Source: Bacillus timonensis
GTDB lineage: Bacteria; Bacillota; Bacilli; Bacillales; Bacillaceae_L
DNA length: 37,565 nt
Reading direction: 5' to 3'
Assembly: GCF_000285535.1 (NCBI RefSeq)
Contig: NZ_HE610986.1
Location: forward strand, 813,794-851,358
The notes under the pieces were generated by a model. It was not told the origin of the DNA and searched no databases. It saw nothing but the letters and a program-made list of their open reading frames with translations. A program made the position numbers and the translations under genes. The first letter of the stretch is position 1. The number at the start of each line of letters is the position of its first letter. Shown here in pieces: positions 24,428 to 32,745 of this stretch.

Positions 24428-24889
24428 ATGAGACGACGACACCGCGTGCCCATCCAGCTAATTTTACTATCAGTTGGGGCCATTCTTATTTTAATCCTTT
24501 TTCTATCATTGTTTCGATCATCACCAGAGGACGTAGCGAAAGAGCTTGTCCACACTTTTTATAAATACGAGCAAAATGCAGATTTCGGTAGTTCGTGGGA
24601 ATTGTTCCATCCACTAATGCAGGAGCGTTTTGAAAAAGCCGACTATATCCAGCAACGCAACCATGTATTTGTTGGCCACTTCGGGACCGAAACCTTCAAG
24701 TACACCGTCGAAGACGTAGAAAAACTCAAAACCTGGCAAATGTCGAAAGAATCCACAATCTTTCACGACGTCTACAAAGTGCCTATCACCCAAACCTACA
24801 AAAGCACATACGGCACCTTCACCATCCACCAAGACATCTTCGTCGTCAAAGAAGCCGGCGACTGGACCATCCTGTGGTCGTATCATTAG
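24428..24889 (+). CDS. Membrane-anchored NTF2-like protein
   Basis: The 153-residue product has a short basic N-terminus, one membrane helix (LILLSVGAILILILFLSLF) and an extracellular domain. That domain begins with PEDVAKELVHTFYKYEQNADFGSSWEL and ends with strands (TFTIHQDIFVVKEAGDWTIL), the helix-then-curved-sheet pattern of NTF2/SnoaL-like folds; the call is by pattern. ATG 24428 follows AAGGGGG at a longish 13 nt. The last 200 bp change to C-rich third positions just before a REP-like array. Confidence 0.75.
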   Translation: MRRRHRVPIQLILLSVGAILILILFLSLFRSSPEDVAKELVHTFYKYEQNADFGSSWELFHPLMQERFEKADYIQQRNHVFVGHFGTETFKYTVEDVEKLKTWQMSKESTIFHDVYKVPITQTYKSTYGTFTIHQDIFVVKEAGDWTILWSYH

Positions 24890-24899
24890 AGGGGACCGG

Positions 24900-25227
24900 G
24901 AACCACAGGGACGGTTCTCTTGGTCCCAGGCGGTGTGGCACATGGTGAACCACAGGGACGGTTCTCTTGGTCCCGGGCAGCGTGGCGCATGTGAACCACA
25001 GGGACGGTTCTCTTGGTCCCGGGCAGCGTGGCGCATGTGAACCACAGGGACGGTTCTCTTGGTCCCGGCTGTGTGGCGCATGTGAACCACGGGGACGGTT
25101 CTCTTGGTCCCGGGCGGTGTGGCGCATGTGAACCACAGGGACGGTTCTCTTGGTCCCGGGCTGTGTGGCGCATGTGGCACATGGTGGAACCGCGGGGACG
25201 GTTCTCTTGGTCCCGGGCAGCGTGGCG
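24900..25227. repeat. Seven-unit tandem REP-like array
   Basis: GAACC(A/G)C(A/G)GGGACGGTTC followed by TCTTGGTCCC recurs from 24900, 24947, 24993, 25039, 25084, 25130 and 25187. Spacing is 45-47 bp except the last (57 bp, with an extra GTGGCACATG). Units are separated by a conserved GTGTGGCGCATGT-like linker, so the repeat unit is hairpin plus linker. The high identity indicates recent amplification. Long open frames on both strands are by-products of the repeat. Confidence 0.95.
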
Positions 25228-25511
25228 AAGTCTTTTTAGCCAATATCTCCCCCATCCCCTTCGCCTACCCACAAAAATATATTTCCCACGGTCTAAACCA
25301 CTCCCATTCCCGAATAAACTAATCTAAGGTTTAACTTCAATTAGAGTACGATTTCCTGACTCCTCAAATTTATAAGTAAAGCCCAAACCATGCTACGGGA
25401 CGTATCGTTTTAGACCTTTACAGGCAGTTGAACCCACACTTTTACCTGTTTCCCTAATTGAAGTGGAAATCTTATGATTGGAAAGACCACAAATTAGAAA
25501 TGGGGTGCAGC
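25228..25511. other. Gene-free stretch between REP-like array and ywaF
   Basis: Starts with a C-rich, G-poor tract (to about 25320), then ordinary AT-rich DNA. No supported gene; probably holds the ywaF promoter. Confidence 0.5.
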
Positions 25512-26216
25512 ATGTTTTCTGCAGATGGAATGCAGACGTTTGAGCTGTTTTCGTTTACTCATATCACAACCATTCTGGTATTTACAATCTTCACTCTTCT
25601 ACTTATCGTCCTTAGGAAGAAACTCAAGCCTTATCAATCCATCATCAAATGGACGTTTTTCACCATACTGGTCACAAGCGAAGTGTCGCACCAAATTTGG
25701 ATGATTGCAACCAACCAATGGGAAGTCAGCACCCTTCCTCTACAGCTTTGTTCCATCAGTACTTTTATTTGTATCTTCCTATTCTTAAAGCCTAGCAAAA
25801 AAGCATTTTACCTCGTTTTCTTTACAGGATTACTCCCACCCATTTTAAGCATAGTGACACCGGAACTGTTCCACCAATTCCCTCACTATCGTTTCCTAAA
25901 ATACTTCCTGCATCATGCCACAATCACTTGGTCTGTTCTCTATTTCATCCTTTTTGAAGATTACCGTGTTCCAAGAAAAGCGGTTGGAACCGCCTTTTTA
26001 CTCCTAAACCTAATCGCCGTCCCTATTTTTTTCATCAATCTCCTTCTCGATACAAACTTCTTTTATCTAGCAAATCCAACAGAAGCCACAACCATTCTGT
26101 CCTTTTTCGGCTCTGGCATCACGTATTACCTTACTCTTGAAATTGCCGGTATTATTGTGTTTCTCATTACCTACCTCCCTATGGCGATGTTGATGAAAAA
26201 AGAAAACAGCCATTAA
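25512..26216 (+). CDS. ywaF: YwaF family integral membrane protein
   Basis: The 234-residue protein has six to seven hydrophobic helices and the YwaF (TIGR02206-type) pattern: F-E-L-F-S...H near the start, SEVSHQIWMI, LPLQLCSISTFICI, FFTGLLPPILSI, FPHYRFLKYFLHHATI and YLTLEIAGIIVFL. The conserved H, E and Q residues inside membrane helices suggest a functional site, but no function is known. ATG at 25512 is preferred (GGGGTG just upstream, and YwaF-like N-terminus MFSADGMQTFELFS); ATG 25500 and TTG 25458 are alternatives. Confidence 0.88.
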   Translation: MFSADGMQTFELFSFTHITTILVFTIFTLLLIVLRKKLKPYQSIIKWTFFTILVTSEVSHQIWMIATNQWEVSTLPLQLCSISTFICIFLFLKPSKKAFYLVFFTGLLPPILSIVTPELFHQFPHYRFLKYFLHHATITWSVLYFILFEDYRVPRKAVGTAFLLLNLIAVPIFFINLLLDTNFFYLANPTEATTILSFFGSGITYYLTLEIAGIIVFLITYLPMAMLMKKENSH

Positions 26217-26241
26217 GTCAAAACGACTTAATGGCCTTTTT
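26210..26241 (+). terminator. Terminator of ywaF
   Basis: Perfect 10-bp stem (26210-26219 with 26225-26234) and TTTTT; the stop codon is inside the stem. On the minus strand it is also followed by T-rich DNA. Confidence 0.92.
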
Positions 26242-26280
26242 GGGTCATGGAACCTTTCCATCCAACCCGCTTCTAAAATT

Positions 26281-26310
26281 GGAGCCAGAAGAACCGTCCC
26301 TCTGGTCCCT
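26281..26310. repeat. REP-like element, intact copy
   Basis: GGAGCCAGA and TCTGGTCCC arms enclose AGAACCGTCCC. The copy at 35716 begins inside this element and lacks the GGAGCC left arm, so this is the complete one. Confidence 0.8.
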
Positions 26311-26379
26311 CCATTACCTCATATCAATTGCCTTCGTCACTGCGGCGTACGCATCGACATAGCCGGCGCCTACTTCCCA
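26287..26379. repeat. 93-bp direct repeat, left copy (island boundary)
   Basis: Bases 26287-26379 equal 35716-35808 without a mismatch; the identity ends abruptly on both sides. It comprises the REP-like core, a short spacer and the last 66 bp of the subtilase gene. Confidence 0.97.
26314..26379 (-). pseudogene. Orphan 3' end of the subtilase gene
   Basis: This encodes the 21 C-terminal residues and stop of the protease at 35743-37146 (EVGAGYVDAYAAVTKAIDMR at its end) and nothing more; unrelated sequence begins at 26380. It is a scar left by island insertion or duplication. Confidence 0.93.
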
Positions 26380-26502
26380 AATATAAAGTACCTATAGTTA
26401 AACACTCTTTTTCTTGTGTCCATTTATAGGTACCACGTATATATTGTTTAAACCACTTTTTAAAAATTATTTGTAATTTTGAATAATGGTTTTTATTTGT
26501 CA

Positions 26503-27999
26503 TTACATTTTGGATAGGGAGTGAAATAAATCTTTGTTTTTCTGATAAGCATCCTTATAGAGTTCATACATCTCGTTATATATGTGTACATCTTTTAAGC
26601 TAGGTTCAATTGGTACTTTGCCAATGTCAATTACAGTCTCACATGCTTCTTTTATTGATTTATACAAACCTACACCTACCCCTGCAACAATTGCAGCCCC
26701 TGTTCCCGCCTGCTCTATCTGGTTTGACTTATATATTTCCTTGTTAAGAATTCCGGCTTGAATTTTTAACCAGGTTTCACTTCGTGCTCCTCCACCAGAA
26801 GCTACAAATTTATTTGTTTTTACATTAAGTCCCTCAATAATTTCAACAGAGCTTCTCAAAGCAAAGACTACGCCTTCCATTACTGCACGAATTAAATGGG
26901 CACGTTCATGTTTTAAAACAAGACCCAAAAAAGTTCCTCTAGCAGAAGAGTCCATATAGGGAGTTCTTTCTCCAGTAAGATAAGGTAAAAATAACAATCC
27001 CTCACTTCCAGGGTTAATACAATTTGCTAAAGTATTTATTTCCTTGTACGATAATCCGGACAGTACTTTTTTATTCAACCAACTCAATGAAAGTCCAGCT
27101 GATAAACTAGCACCCATAATACTCCATGTTCCTGGTACAGCATTGCAAAATGTATGGGTTCTTAATCTTCTATCATAGTTTGGCTCTGAAAGGACTGAAA
27201 AAACCTGCCCGCCTGTACCGATAGTGAGTGAGACTTGACCAGGTTCAATAATTCCATTCCCAATTGCTTGCATAAATTGATCTCCACCACCAAATACTAC
27301 AGGGGTTCCTTTAGGTAACCCTGTAATAATAGCTGCTCTTTCTGTGATTGTTCCTGCGATATTCGTTGGCTCCATGACAATAGGGAAATTATCTAGATTA
27401 AGTCCCAATTCCGTAATTATCTTTTCAGACCAAACCTTACTTTTCGTATTAAAACCGAGTGTTGCAGAAGCGTCTGTAATTTCTGTTCCAACTTCTCCGA
27501 TCAACATTAAACGTATATAATCCTTTGGTGATAGTACTTTGTATATTTGATTGTACACAAAAGGTTCATGTTTTTTCACCCAGAGTAAAGAAGGAATCTG
27601 AAATCCCGTTGATAATGGATTTAAAGTTTCATCCCCAATAAACTCTTTGCCTAGAGATTTATATATTTCATCTACCTCTACTTGAGTTCTCTGGTCTGAC
27701 CAAATAATTGATGGGCGTATGATTTCGTAATCCTTATTTATTAATACTATTCCATGCATTTGTCCCGAGATACCTATGCCCTTTATATCTTTGCCATGTA
27801 TTTGTGAACTATTAAGTACATTTTGGATTGTATCAATAGTAGCTTTCCACCAATGATGAGGGTTCTGTTCAGCAAAATTTTTTTGGGGGATTAGGATATC
27901 ATACTCAGCAGCAGCAGATCCCCTTATTGTTCCATAGCTATCCATTATTACCGTTTTTACACTTGACGTGCCTAAATCTATTCCCAACAAATAACTCAT
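26503..27999 (-). CDS. xylB: FGGY family carbohydrate kinase, xylulokinase type
   Basis: Xylulokinase makes D-xylulose 5-phosphate from D-xylulose and ATP. The 498-residue product has both FGGY halves: GIDLGTSSVK (6-15), GISGQMHGIVLI with the XylB-type MHG at 81-83, WSDQRT, the catalytic Asp240 in FGGGDQ, TIGTGG, LPYLTGERTP and SGGGARS. All fit XylB; a related ketopentose substrate (for example ribulose) is possible. ATG 27999 has GAGGGG upstream. It is the last gene of the island operon, 140 bp after the dehydrogenase gene, with a hairpin in between. No xylose isomerase is present, so xylulose would come from a polyol through the dehydrogenase. Confidence 0.9.
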   Translation of the reverse strand: MSYLLGIDLGTSSVKTVIMDSYGTIRGSAAAEYDILIPQKNFAEQNPHHWWKATIDTIQNVLNSSQIHGKDIKGIGISGQMHGIVLINKDYEIIRPSIIWSDQRTQVEVDEIYKSLGKEFIGDETLNPLSTGFQIPSLLWVKKHEPFVYNQIYKVLSPKDYIRLMLIGEVGTEITDASATLGFNTKSKVWSEKIITELGLNLDNFPIVMEPTNIAGTITERAAIITGLPKGTPVVFGGGDQFMQAIGNGIIEPGQVSLTIGTGGQVFSVLSEPNYDRRLRTHTFCNAVPGTWSIMGASLSAGLSLSWLNKKVLSGLSYKEINTLANCINPGSEGLLFLPYLTGERTPYMDSSARGTFLGLVLKHERAHLIRAVMEGVVFALRSSVEIIEGLNVKTNKFVASGGGARSETWLKIQAGILNKEIYKSNQIEQAGTGAAIVAGVGVGLYKSIKEACETVIDIGKVPIEPSLKDVHIYNEMYELYKDAYQKNKDLFHSLSKM

Positions 28000-28039
28000 T
28001 TATGTACCCCTCTCTATTAAACTCTTTTGAGATAGGAAG

Positions 28040-28065
28040 AGGGCCCTTTAGTAAATAAAGGCCCT
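28040..28065 (-). terminator. Hairpin between dehydrogenase and kinase genes
   Basis: AGGGCC and GGCCCT with an inner TTTA/TAAA form a stable stem. There is no good T-run on the minus strand, so it may be an mRNA-processing or partial termination signal. Confidence 0.5.
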
Positions 28066-28139
28066 AAAAATATCACGAAATTATTTCCTTTATCAAATCT
28101 CAAAGTCTTTGGTACAAATTCATTAACAATCCCCTATCT

Positions 28140-28919
28140 TTAAAGTGCAACATACCCACCATCTGCATTGTAGATTGAACCTGTAATAAAGGAAGATGCT
28201 TGAGATGCTAAAAAGACTGCTAGAGCTCCCAATTCTTCTGGTTCACCAAGACGATGCATTGGGGTCAGTTCAAGCCATTTTTCATATGTCGCCTTCCTCC
28301 CTCTTAAATAATTATGATTCATCACTGTATTCATATATCCCGGTGCAATACTATTCACTCTGATATTATGCTTAGCCCACTCTACTGCTAAACTTTTTGT
28401 TAACATAATTACACCCGCCTTTGACGAGTTATATCCGCATTGATTCTGAGGTGTATTAACTATCATACCTGACATAGATGAAATATTTATAATAGACCCG
28501 TTTTGTTGCTCTATCATTTGTTTACCCACTTCTCTAGCAACTAAGAAAGTTCCGTTTAAATTGATGTCGATTACTCGCTTCCAATTCTCGTAACTCATAT
28601 CCTCTGCATTTTCAACGCTTGCAATCCCTGCATTATTAATTAGTACATCAATTTTTCCAAAGGTCGCTTTTACATCTTGTACTAAATTCCGAACTTGATT
28701 CTCGTCCGTTACATCAACCTTTACGAACTTTGCTTTTACCCCATAGTCATTATTAAAATTTTGAATCAGTTCTTCACTATTTTCTTCATTAATATCTGCA
28801 ATTACAATATTAGAACCATATTCAGCAAGAGCCTTTGCCATAGCTAACCCTAATCCTCTAGACCCACCAGTGACAATAGAGCACTTATCTGATAAATCCA
28901 TTCTATCTTTAATGTTCAA
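28140..28919 (-). CDS. SDR family polyol-type dehydrogenase
   Basis: The 259-residue short-chain dehydrogenase has TGGSRGLG (17-24), NNAG (95-98), Ser147/148 and the YNSSK motif (Tyr163, Lys167). Asp42 at the end of the second strand favours NAD. The stretch GYNSSKAGVIMLTKSLAVEW and IRVNSIAPGYMNT resembles arabinitol, mannitol and sorbose-reductase type enzymes, so oxidation of a pentitol or similar polyol to a ketose is the best guess. TTG 28917-28919 is chosen: TTAGGAGG stands 7 nt before it; the start at 28943 lies ahead of that site. It sits between the nucleoside hydrolase and kinase genes in one operon. Confidence 0.88.
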   Translation of the reverse strand: MNIKDRMDLSDKCSIVTGGSRGLGLAMAKALAEYGSNIVIADINEENSEELIQNFNNDYGVKAKFVKVDVTDENQVRNLVQDVKATFGKIDVLINNAGIASVENAEDMSYENWKRVIDINLNGTFLVAREVGKQMIEQQNGSIINISSMSGMIVNTPQNQCGYNSSKAGVIMLTKSLAVEWAKHNIRVNSIAPGYMNTVMNHNYLRGRKATYEKWLELTPMHRLGEPEELGALAVFLASQASSFITGSIYNADGGYVAL

Positions 28920-28983
28920 GAATATTCCTCCTAATTGTGTCAAGATTGGTTTCGTTACCCAATAGGGGTTAAGTTTGAACCTA

Positions 28984-29922
28984 TCACTTTAAGGTTAATT
29001 TACTGAACATATCTCCAAAAATTTCGTCACGTTTTACATTGTAAACATAACGAATAAAGTGCCTGTTAGAATCGAAGCTCCAACGAAAATCCTCAGACAA
29101 AATTGGAGAATGAGTTAAATAACTCGGAGTCCAATTTTTGTTGTTTAAAAAGCCAATAGGTGCTAAATCCCAAATGACCTTAGAATATGCAATGCTAGAA
29201 TTATCATCATTACCTAATTTATCATTCCTGTATCTCTCAAATGTTTCATAAAGATAGTTACCTATTTCACCACTATTTTTAATATTATCCCTTAATTCTG
29301 ATGAGGTAGTGGTTAGATGGGATGTTACCCCTTCGCAAGGAATAAGAACTAGTGGAACCCCACTATCCAATATTGTTCTCGAAGAATAAAGATCTTGAAA
29401 TAAGTTGAACTCTTTTGTGTTTGACCAATGAAGCGCATGTCCGCCCAACCAAATGACTACTATTTTTTCAATAATCTTTGGTTCCATTAAGATAGCCGAT
29501 GCAATATTAGTTATGGCTCCTATCGCTATTACATATAAAGGATCATCATCTGGTGAATTCAATGCTCTTTCTACCAAATCTCGAGCCGCATCACTATCAA
29601 CAGGATTATTATCTTCAGATAAATACCTATCCGATCCTTTATATATTGGAAAAGAGTCTTTATTTTGCATTTTTAATATTTTTTGTAACTCATCGTAGCT
29701 TTTTTCCATACCATCTTTCGGACTACTAGAGAGTTCATTATGGAAAGGTGCTGCATAAAATGCTTCAATTTCAATTTTATCGGATGACTCCAGTGCGTAT
29801 ACTACTGCAAACTGATCATCTGTTTCATTATATGTATCTGTATCCATGACTGCCCTAATCTTATTTTTAGGATAGTTTAAACGACTAATAAGTTTTTCTT
29901 CTGTTAATACTGGAAATTTCAT
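28984..29922 (-). CDS. Nucleoside hydrolase family protein, variant
   Basis: Nucleoside hydrolases cleave N-ribosides to ribose and a base using Ca2+. The 312-residue product has the Asp cluster as DTDTYNETDDQ (27-37), two residues longer than the usual DTDPGxDDA. It also has AIGAITNIASA, EFNLFQD (171-177), LIPCEGVT and Asp252 in VIWDLAPIG, where Trp replaces the catalytic His of the inosine-uridine enzymes. The changed pocket suggests a different leaving group. AGAGGAG precedes the ATG. It follows the ribokinase gene by 23 bp, which fits release of ribose for that kinase. Confidence 0.88.
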   Translation of the reverse strand: MKFPVLTEEKLISRLNYPKNKIRAVMDTDTYNETDDQFAVVYALESSDKIEIEAFYAAPFHNELSSSPKDGMEKSYDELQKILKMQNKDSFPIYKGSDRYLSEDNNPVDSDAARDLVERALNSPDDDPLYVIAIGAITNIASAILMEPKIIEKIVVIWLGGHALHWSNTKEFNLFQDLYSSRTILDSGVPLVLIPCEGVTSHLTTTSSELRDNIKNSGEIGNYLYETFERYRNDKLGNDDNSSIAYSKVIWDLAPIGFLNNKNWTPSYLTHSPILSEDFRWSFDSNRHFIRYVYNVKRDEIFGDMFSKLTLK

Positions 29923-29945
29923 TTATTTCACTCCTCTTGTAGATA

Positions 29946-30869
29946 TTATCTATTATTAATTAACAATATTTCTTCGACTTTTTTTCGATATGGCATTGCA
30001 TCTAATGAACCTATACTAGTGACTGCTAAAGCTCCTACAATTGCGGCGAAAGATATTGCTTCATGAAGCGACCTTTTTTCGGCAATGGCTACCGCTAAAC
30101 CACCATTGAATGCATCCCCCGCTCCTGTGGTGTCCACAGATTTAACCTTATATGAATCTTTTTGATAGATTTTCTTTTCTTTGTTATTGCTATATAGAAC
30201 CCCTTTTCGCCCACGAGTAAGAATTACATTACTCACACCTAAATCGAGCAAGGAATCAATACCCTCTTCTTGCGTAAAGGATTTCCCACAAAGGAATTGC
30301 ATTTCCGATTCATTAGGTACTAAATAGGTTACTTTACGAAGTAATTCAATTGGTAGTTTCATAGCTGGAGCAGGATTTAATACAACAGGTATGTTATTTT
30401 TGTACGCTAAATCTATCGTCAATTTAACTGTTTCTAAAGGAACTTCCAACTGAACTAATACAACATCAGCGTCTTTGATAATTTGCTCGTGATTTGGAAT
30501 ATCCAGTAAACATTCATTATTAGCCCCTGGAATGACGATAATGTTATTGTCTTCTTCTGTTAGTGTGATTAACGCAATACCCGAAGTTGTATTTTTTATT
30601 GTTTTAATGTTATCAATGTTAATTTTTTCCTTAAAGAGATTATGTTTTAAATTTTCACCTATGCTGTCATCTCCTAATGCTCCTATCAAAGTAACAGACG
30701 CTCCTAACCGTGCTGCTGCAACTGCTTGATTTGCCCCCTTTCCACCAGGTCTTTGTTTAAAGCTGTTACCTCTAAGTGTTTCTCCTACACTTGGAAATTT
30801 ATCTGTCTCTACAACTAAGTCCATATTGATACTGCCAACAACGACAATTTTAGGAACAATATCGTTCAT
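29946..30869 (-). CDS. rbsK: Ribokinase
   Basis: Ribokinase phosphorylates D-ribose to ribose 5-phosphate. The 307-residue PfkB-family product has the first signature with GGKGANQA (42-49), NPAPA, NESE and the second signature DTTGAGDAF with catalytic Asp252. The start INMDLVVETDKFPSVGETLRG is typical RbsK. ATG 30869 has AAAGGAG inside the end of the repressor gene, one base after its stop, so the two are translationally linked. Sits between repressor and nucleoside hydrolase genes. Confidence 0.95.
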   Translation of the reverse strand: MNDIVPKIVVVGSINMDLVVETDKFPSVGETLRGNSFKQRPGGKGANQAVAAARLGASVTLIGALGDDSIGENLKHNLFKEKINIDNIKTIKNTTSGIALITLTEEDNNIIVIPGANNECLLDIPNHEQIIKDADVVLVQLEVPLETVKLTIDLAYKNNIPVVLNPAPAMKLPIELLRKVTYLVPNESEMQFLCGKSFTQEEGIDSLLDLGVSNVILTRGRKGVLYSNNKEKKIYQKDSYKVKSVDTTGAGDAFNGGLAVAIAEKRSLHEAISFAAIVGALAVTSIGSLDAMPYRKKVEEILLINNR

Positions 30870-30870
30870 G

Positions 30871-31857
30871 CTATTCTCCTTTGCTTTGTCTTTTAGTAGA
30901 TCCTCTCTTAATTAAAGAGACATCCAGTTCATGAAATGTAATATCTTTAGATAAACCGTTTATTTTATCTAATAGAACTCTGGTAGAGAGAGCACCCATA
31001 TCATATATTGGTTGAGCAATTGTACTTAACTCTGGCTCTGTATATCTAGAAAAATCGATTCCATCGAATCCGATTAACGCAACATCTTCCGGAATTCTTT
31101 TACCCATTTTTTTTATCGCCTTTAATGCTCCAACTGCCATTAAATCATTACCTGCAAAAATACCATCTATATCTGGCTGTTCTAATAAAAGCTTTCCTGT
31201 AGCATCTTTGGCGGAGTCTAGGTCAAAATTGCCTTCCACTACTAAACTTTCATTAATCAAATTGTATTCGCTTAATACTTCTAGGTATCCTTGATATCTT
31301 TCCTGAGCAGTTGTAATATCTTGGGTACCTTTTATATGTGCAATTTTTCTACAACCTATGTCTATCAAATGCTGAGTCGCAATTTTTCCGCCATTTCTAT
31401 TATTCGAAACAACAGAGTCAACTGATTTATCCTTTACTCTATCTAAGACTACGATGGGTACATCACTTTGACTCTTATAGTCTTTTAAAGGTGTCGCCAT
31501 AATTAATCCATCAATATATTTCTGTCGAGCGATATTCAAATAATAGTCAATATTTTCATCTTTATCATCTGTATTGAACAATAATACTTTGTAACCATTT
31601 TCTTTAGCTACATCATCTACTGCCTTAGCCAAATTAGAAAAGTAAGGGTTTGTTATATTTGGAATTACTAAAGCTATTGTTTTTGATTTTTTACTATTTA
31701 GGCTTTGAGCAATCATGCTCGGTTTATAATTCAACTGTTGCATTGCATTAGTTACCCTTTTTTTTGTTTCATGATTAACATATCCACCGTTAAGTACCCT
31801 AGAAACAGTTGCAACCGAAACCTGAGCTAATTTAGAAACATCTCTTATAGTCGCCAT
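30871..31857 (-). CDS. LacI family transcriptional repressor
   Basis: The 328-residue regulator starts with the LacI helix-turn-helix ATIRDVSKLAQVSVATVSRV followed by the hinge KPSMIAQSL, then a periplasmic-binding-protein-like sensor domain (TIALVIPNITNPYFSNLAKA ... IFAGNDLMAVGAL ... DVALIGFDGI). It most likely binds the three GTAACCGGTTAC palindromes before the operon and is released by an imported sugar. ATG 31855-31857 has GAGG 9 nt upstream and starts 24 bases after the permease stop. Being inside the operon it should be autoregulated. Confidence 0.95.
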   Translation of the reverse strand: MATIRDVSKLAQVSVATVSRVLNGGYVNHETKKRVTNAMQQLNYKPSMIAQSLNSKKSKTIALVIPNITNPYFSNLAKAVDDVAKENGYKVLLFNTDDKDENIDYYLNIARQKYIDGLIMATPLKDYKSQSDVPIVVLDRVKDKSVDSVVSNNRNGGKIATQHLIDIGCRKIAHIKGTQDITTAQERYQGYLEVLSEYNLINESLVVEGNFDLDSAKDATGKLLLEQPDIDGIFAGNDLMAVGALKAIKKMGKRIPEDVALIGFDGIDFSRYTEPELSTIAQPIYDMGALSTRVLLDKINGLSKDITFHELDVSLIKRGSTKRQSKGE

Positions 31858-31880
31858 AAACTTAACCTCATTACAGTCAT

Positions 31881-32717
31881 TTATTTCATACCAGTTCCAG
31901 TCATACTTTCTACAAAATATCGCTGTAAACATAAAATCACCACTACTGGAACTATTATTCCCAGAATTGCAGCCGCAAAAAGTTCATTCCATATCATTGC
32001 ATACTCAGTGTTAAATTCACTTAATGCAACTTGTAGCACTTTGTAATTATCGGAACGTGTTGCAATTAGTGGCCACATAAATGATTCCCATTGTTGAACA
32101 AAAATTAGCAAACCTGCTCCAACTGTTATTGGTTTACACAAAGGCATAATAATTTTGTAGTAAATTTTAAACCATGAAGCACCATCTACCCTAGATGCTT
32201 CAATTAATGCATAAGGTAGATCTAAGAAAGATTGTCTAAACATAAATATCACTAATCCATTTGCTATTGCAGGAACAATCAAAGCAGAATAGCTGTCAAT
32301 CATGCCAAATGCATCTACAACATTGTAAAGAGGGATTGCTATTACCTCGAAGGGTATCATAAAAGTAATTAACACAATTACAAAAAGGAGGTTTTTTCCC
32401 TTGAAGTTAAAGAATACAAAAGCAAAGGCTGCAAGGGAATTAAAAATGATACCAAATAATACTGTTATAAATGCTACAAAGATAGTATTAAAAAATATTC
32501 TTCCAAAACCTCTCTCAGTAAATAAACTTATATAGGCATCAAGTGTTATATTTGTAGGAAAAAATGTTTTCCAAGTTAATGGATTAATATATTTAAATAT
32601 TTCATCAAGTGGGCGGAATGATGATGAAAAGGCAAAAAACAATGGAAATAATACCAAGAAAGCTAAAACTATATGTACAAGATATAATATAATAGGTGTT
32701 TTTTGGTTCTTATTCAC
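31881..32717 (-). CDS. ABC sugar transporter permease (MalG/UgpE type)
   Basis: The 278-residue inner-membrane permease has six helices and the EAA loop EASRVDGASWFKIYYKIIMP that docks the ATPase. It belongs to the carbohydrate uptake CUT1 type (MalG-like), as judged by FRPLDEIF, FNTIFVAF and FMFRQSFLDLP. The start is GTG at 32715-32717 behind GGAGG. Paired with the permease just upstream and the binding lipoprotein. No ATPase gene is in the island, so a shared chromosomal MsmX-type ATPase is expected, as in B. subtilis CUT1 systems. Confidence 0.93.
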   Translation of the reverse strand: MNKNQKTPIILYLVHIVLAFLVLFPLFFAFSSSFRPLDEIFKYINPLTWKTFFPTNITLDAYISLFTERGFGRIFFNTIFVAFITVLFGIIFNSLAAFAFVFFNFKGKNLLFVIVLITFMIPFEVIAIPLYNVVDAFGMIDSYSALIVPAIANGLVIFMFRQSFLDLPYALIEASRVDGASWFKIYYKIIMPLCKPITVGAGLLIFVQQWESFMWPLIATRSDNYKVLQVALSEFNTEYAMIWNELFAAAILGIIVPVVVILCLQRYFVESMTGTGMK

Positions 32718-32745
32718 AATATCTTGGTCCTCCTTTATGTCTAAT

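Noticed and set aside
24614-25327. Open frames of up to about 210 residues on both strands across the REP-like array
   Set aside because: Repetitive peptides (such as PGPREPSLWF) translate the 46-bp repeat; the frames overlap the real gene at 24428 and lack proper start sites.
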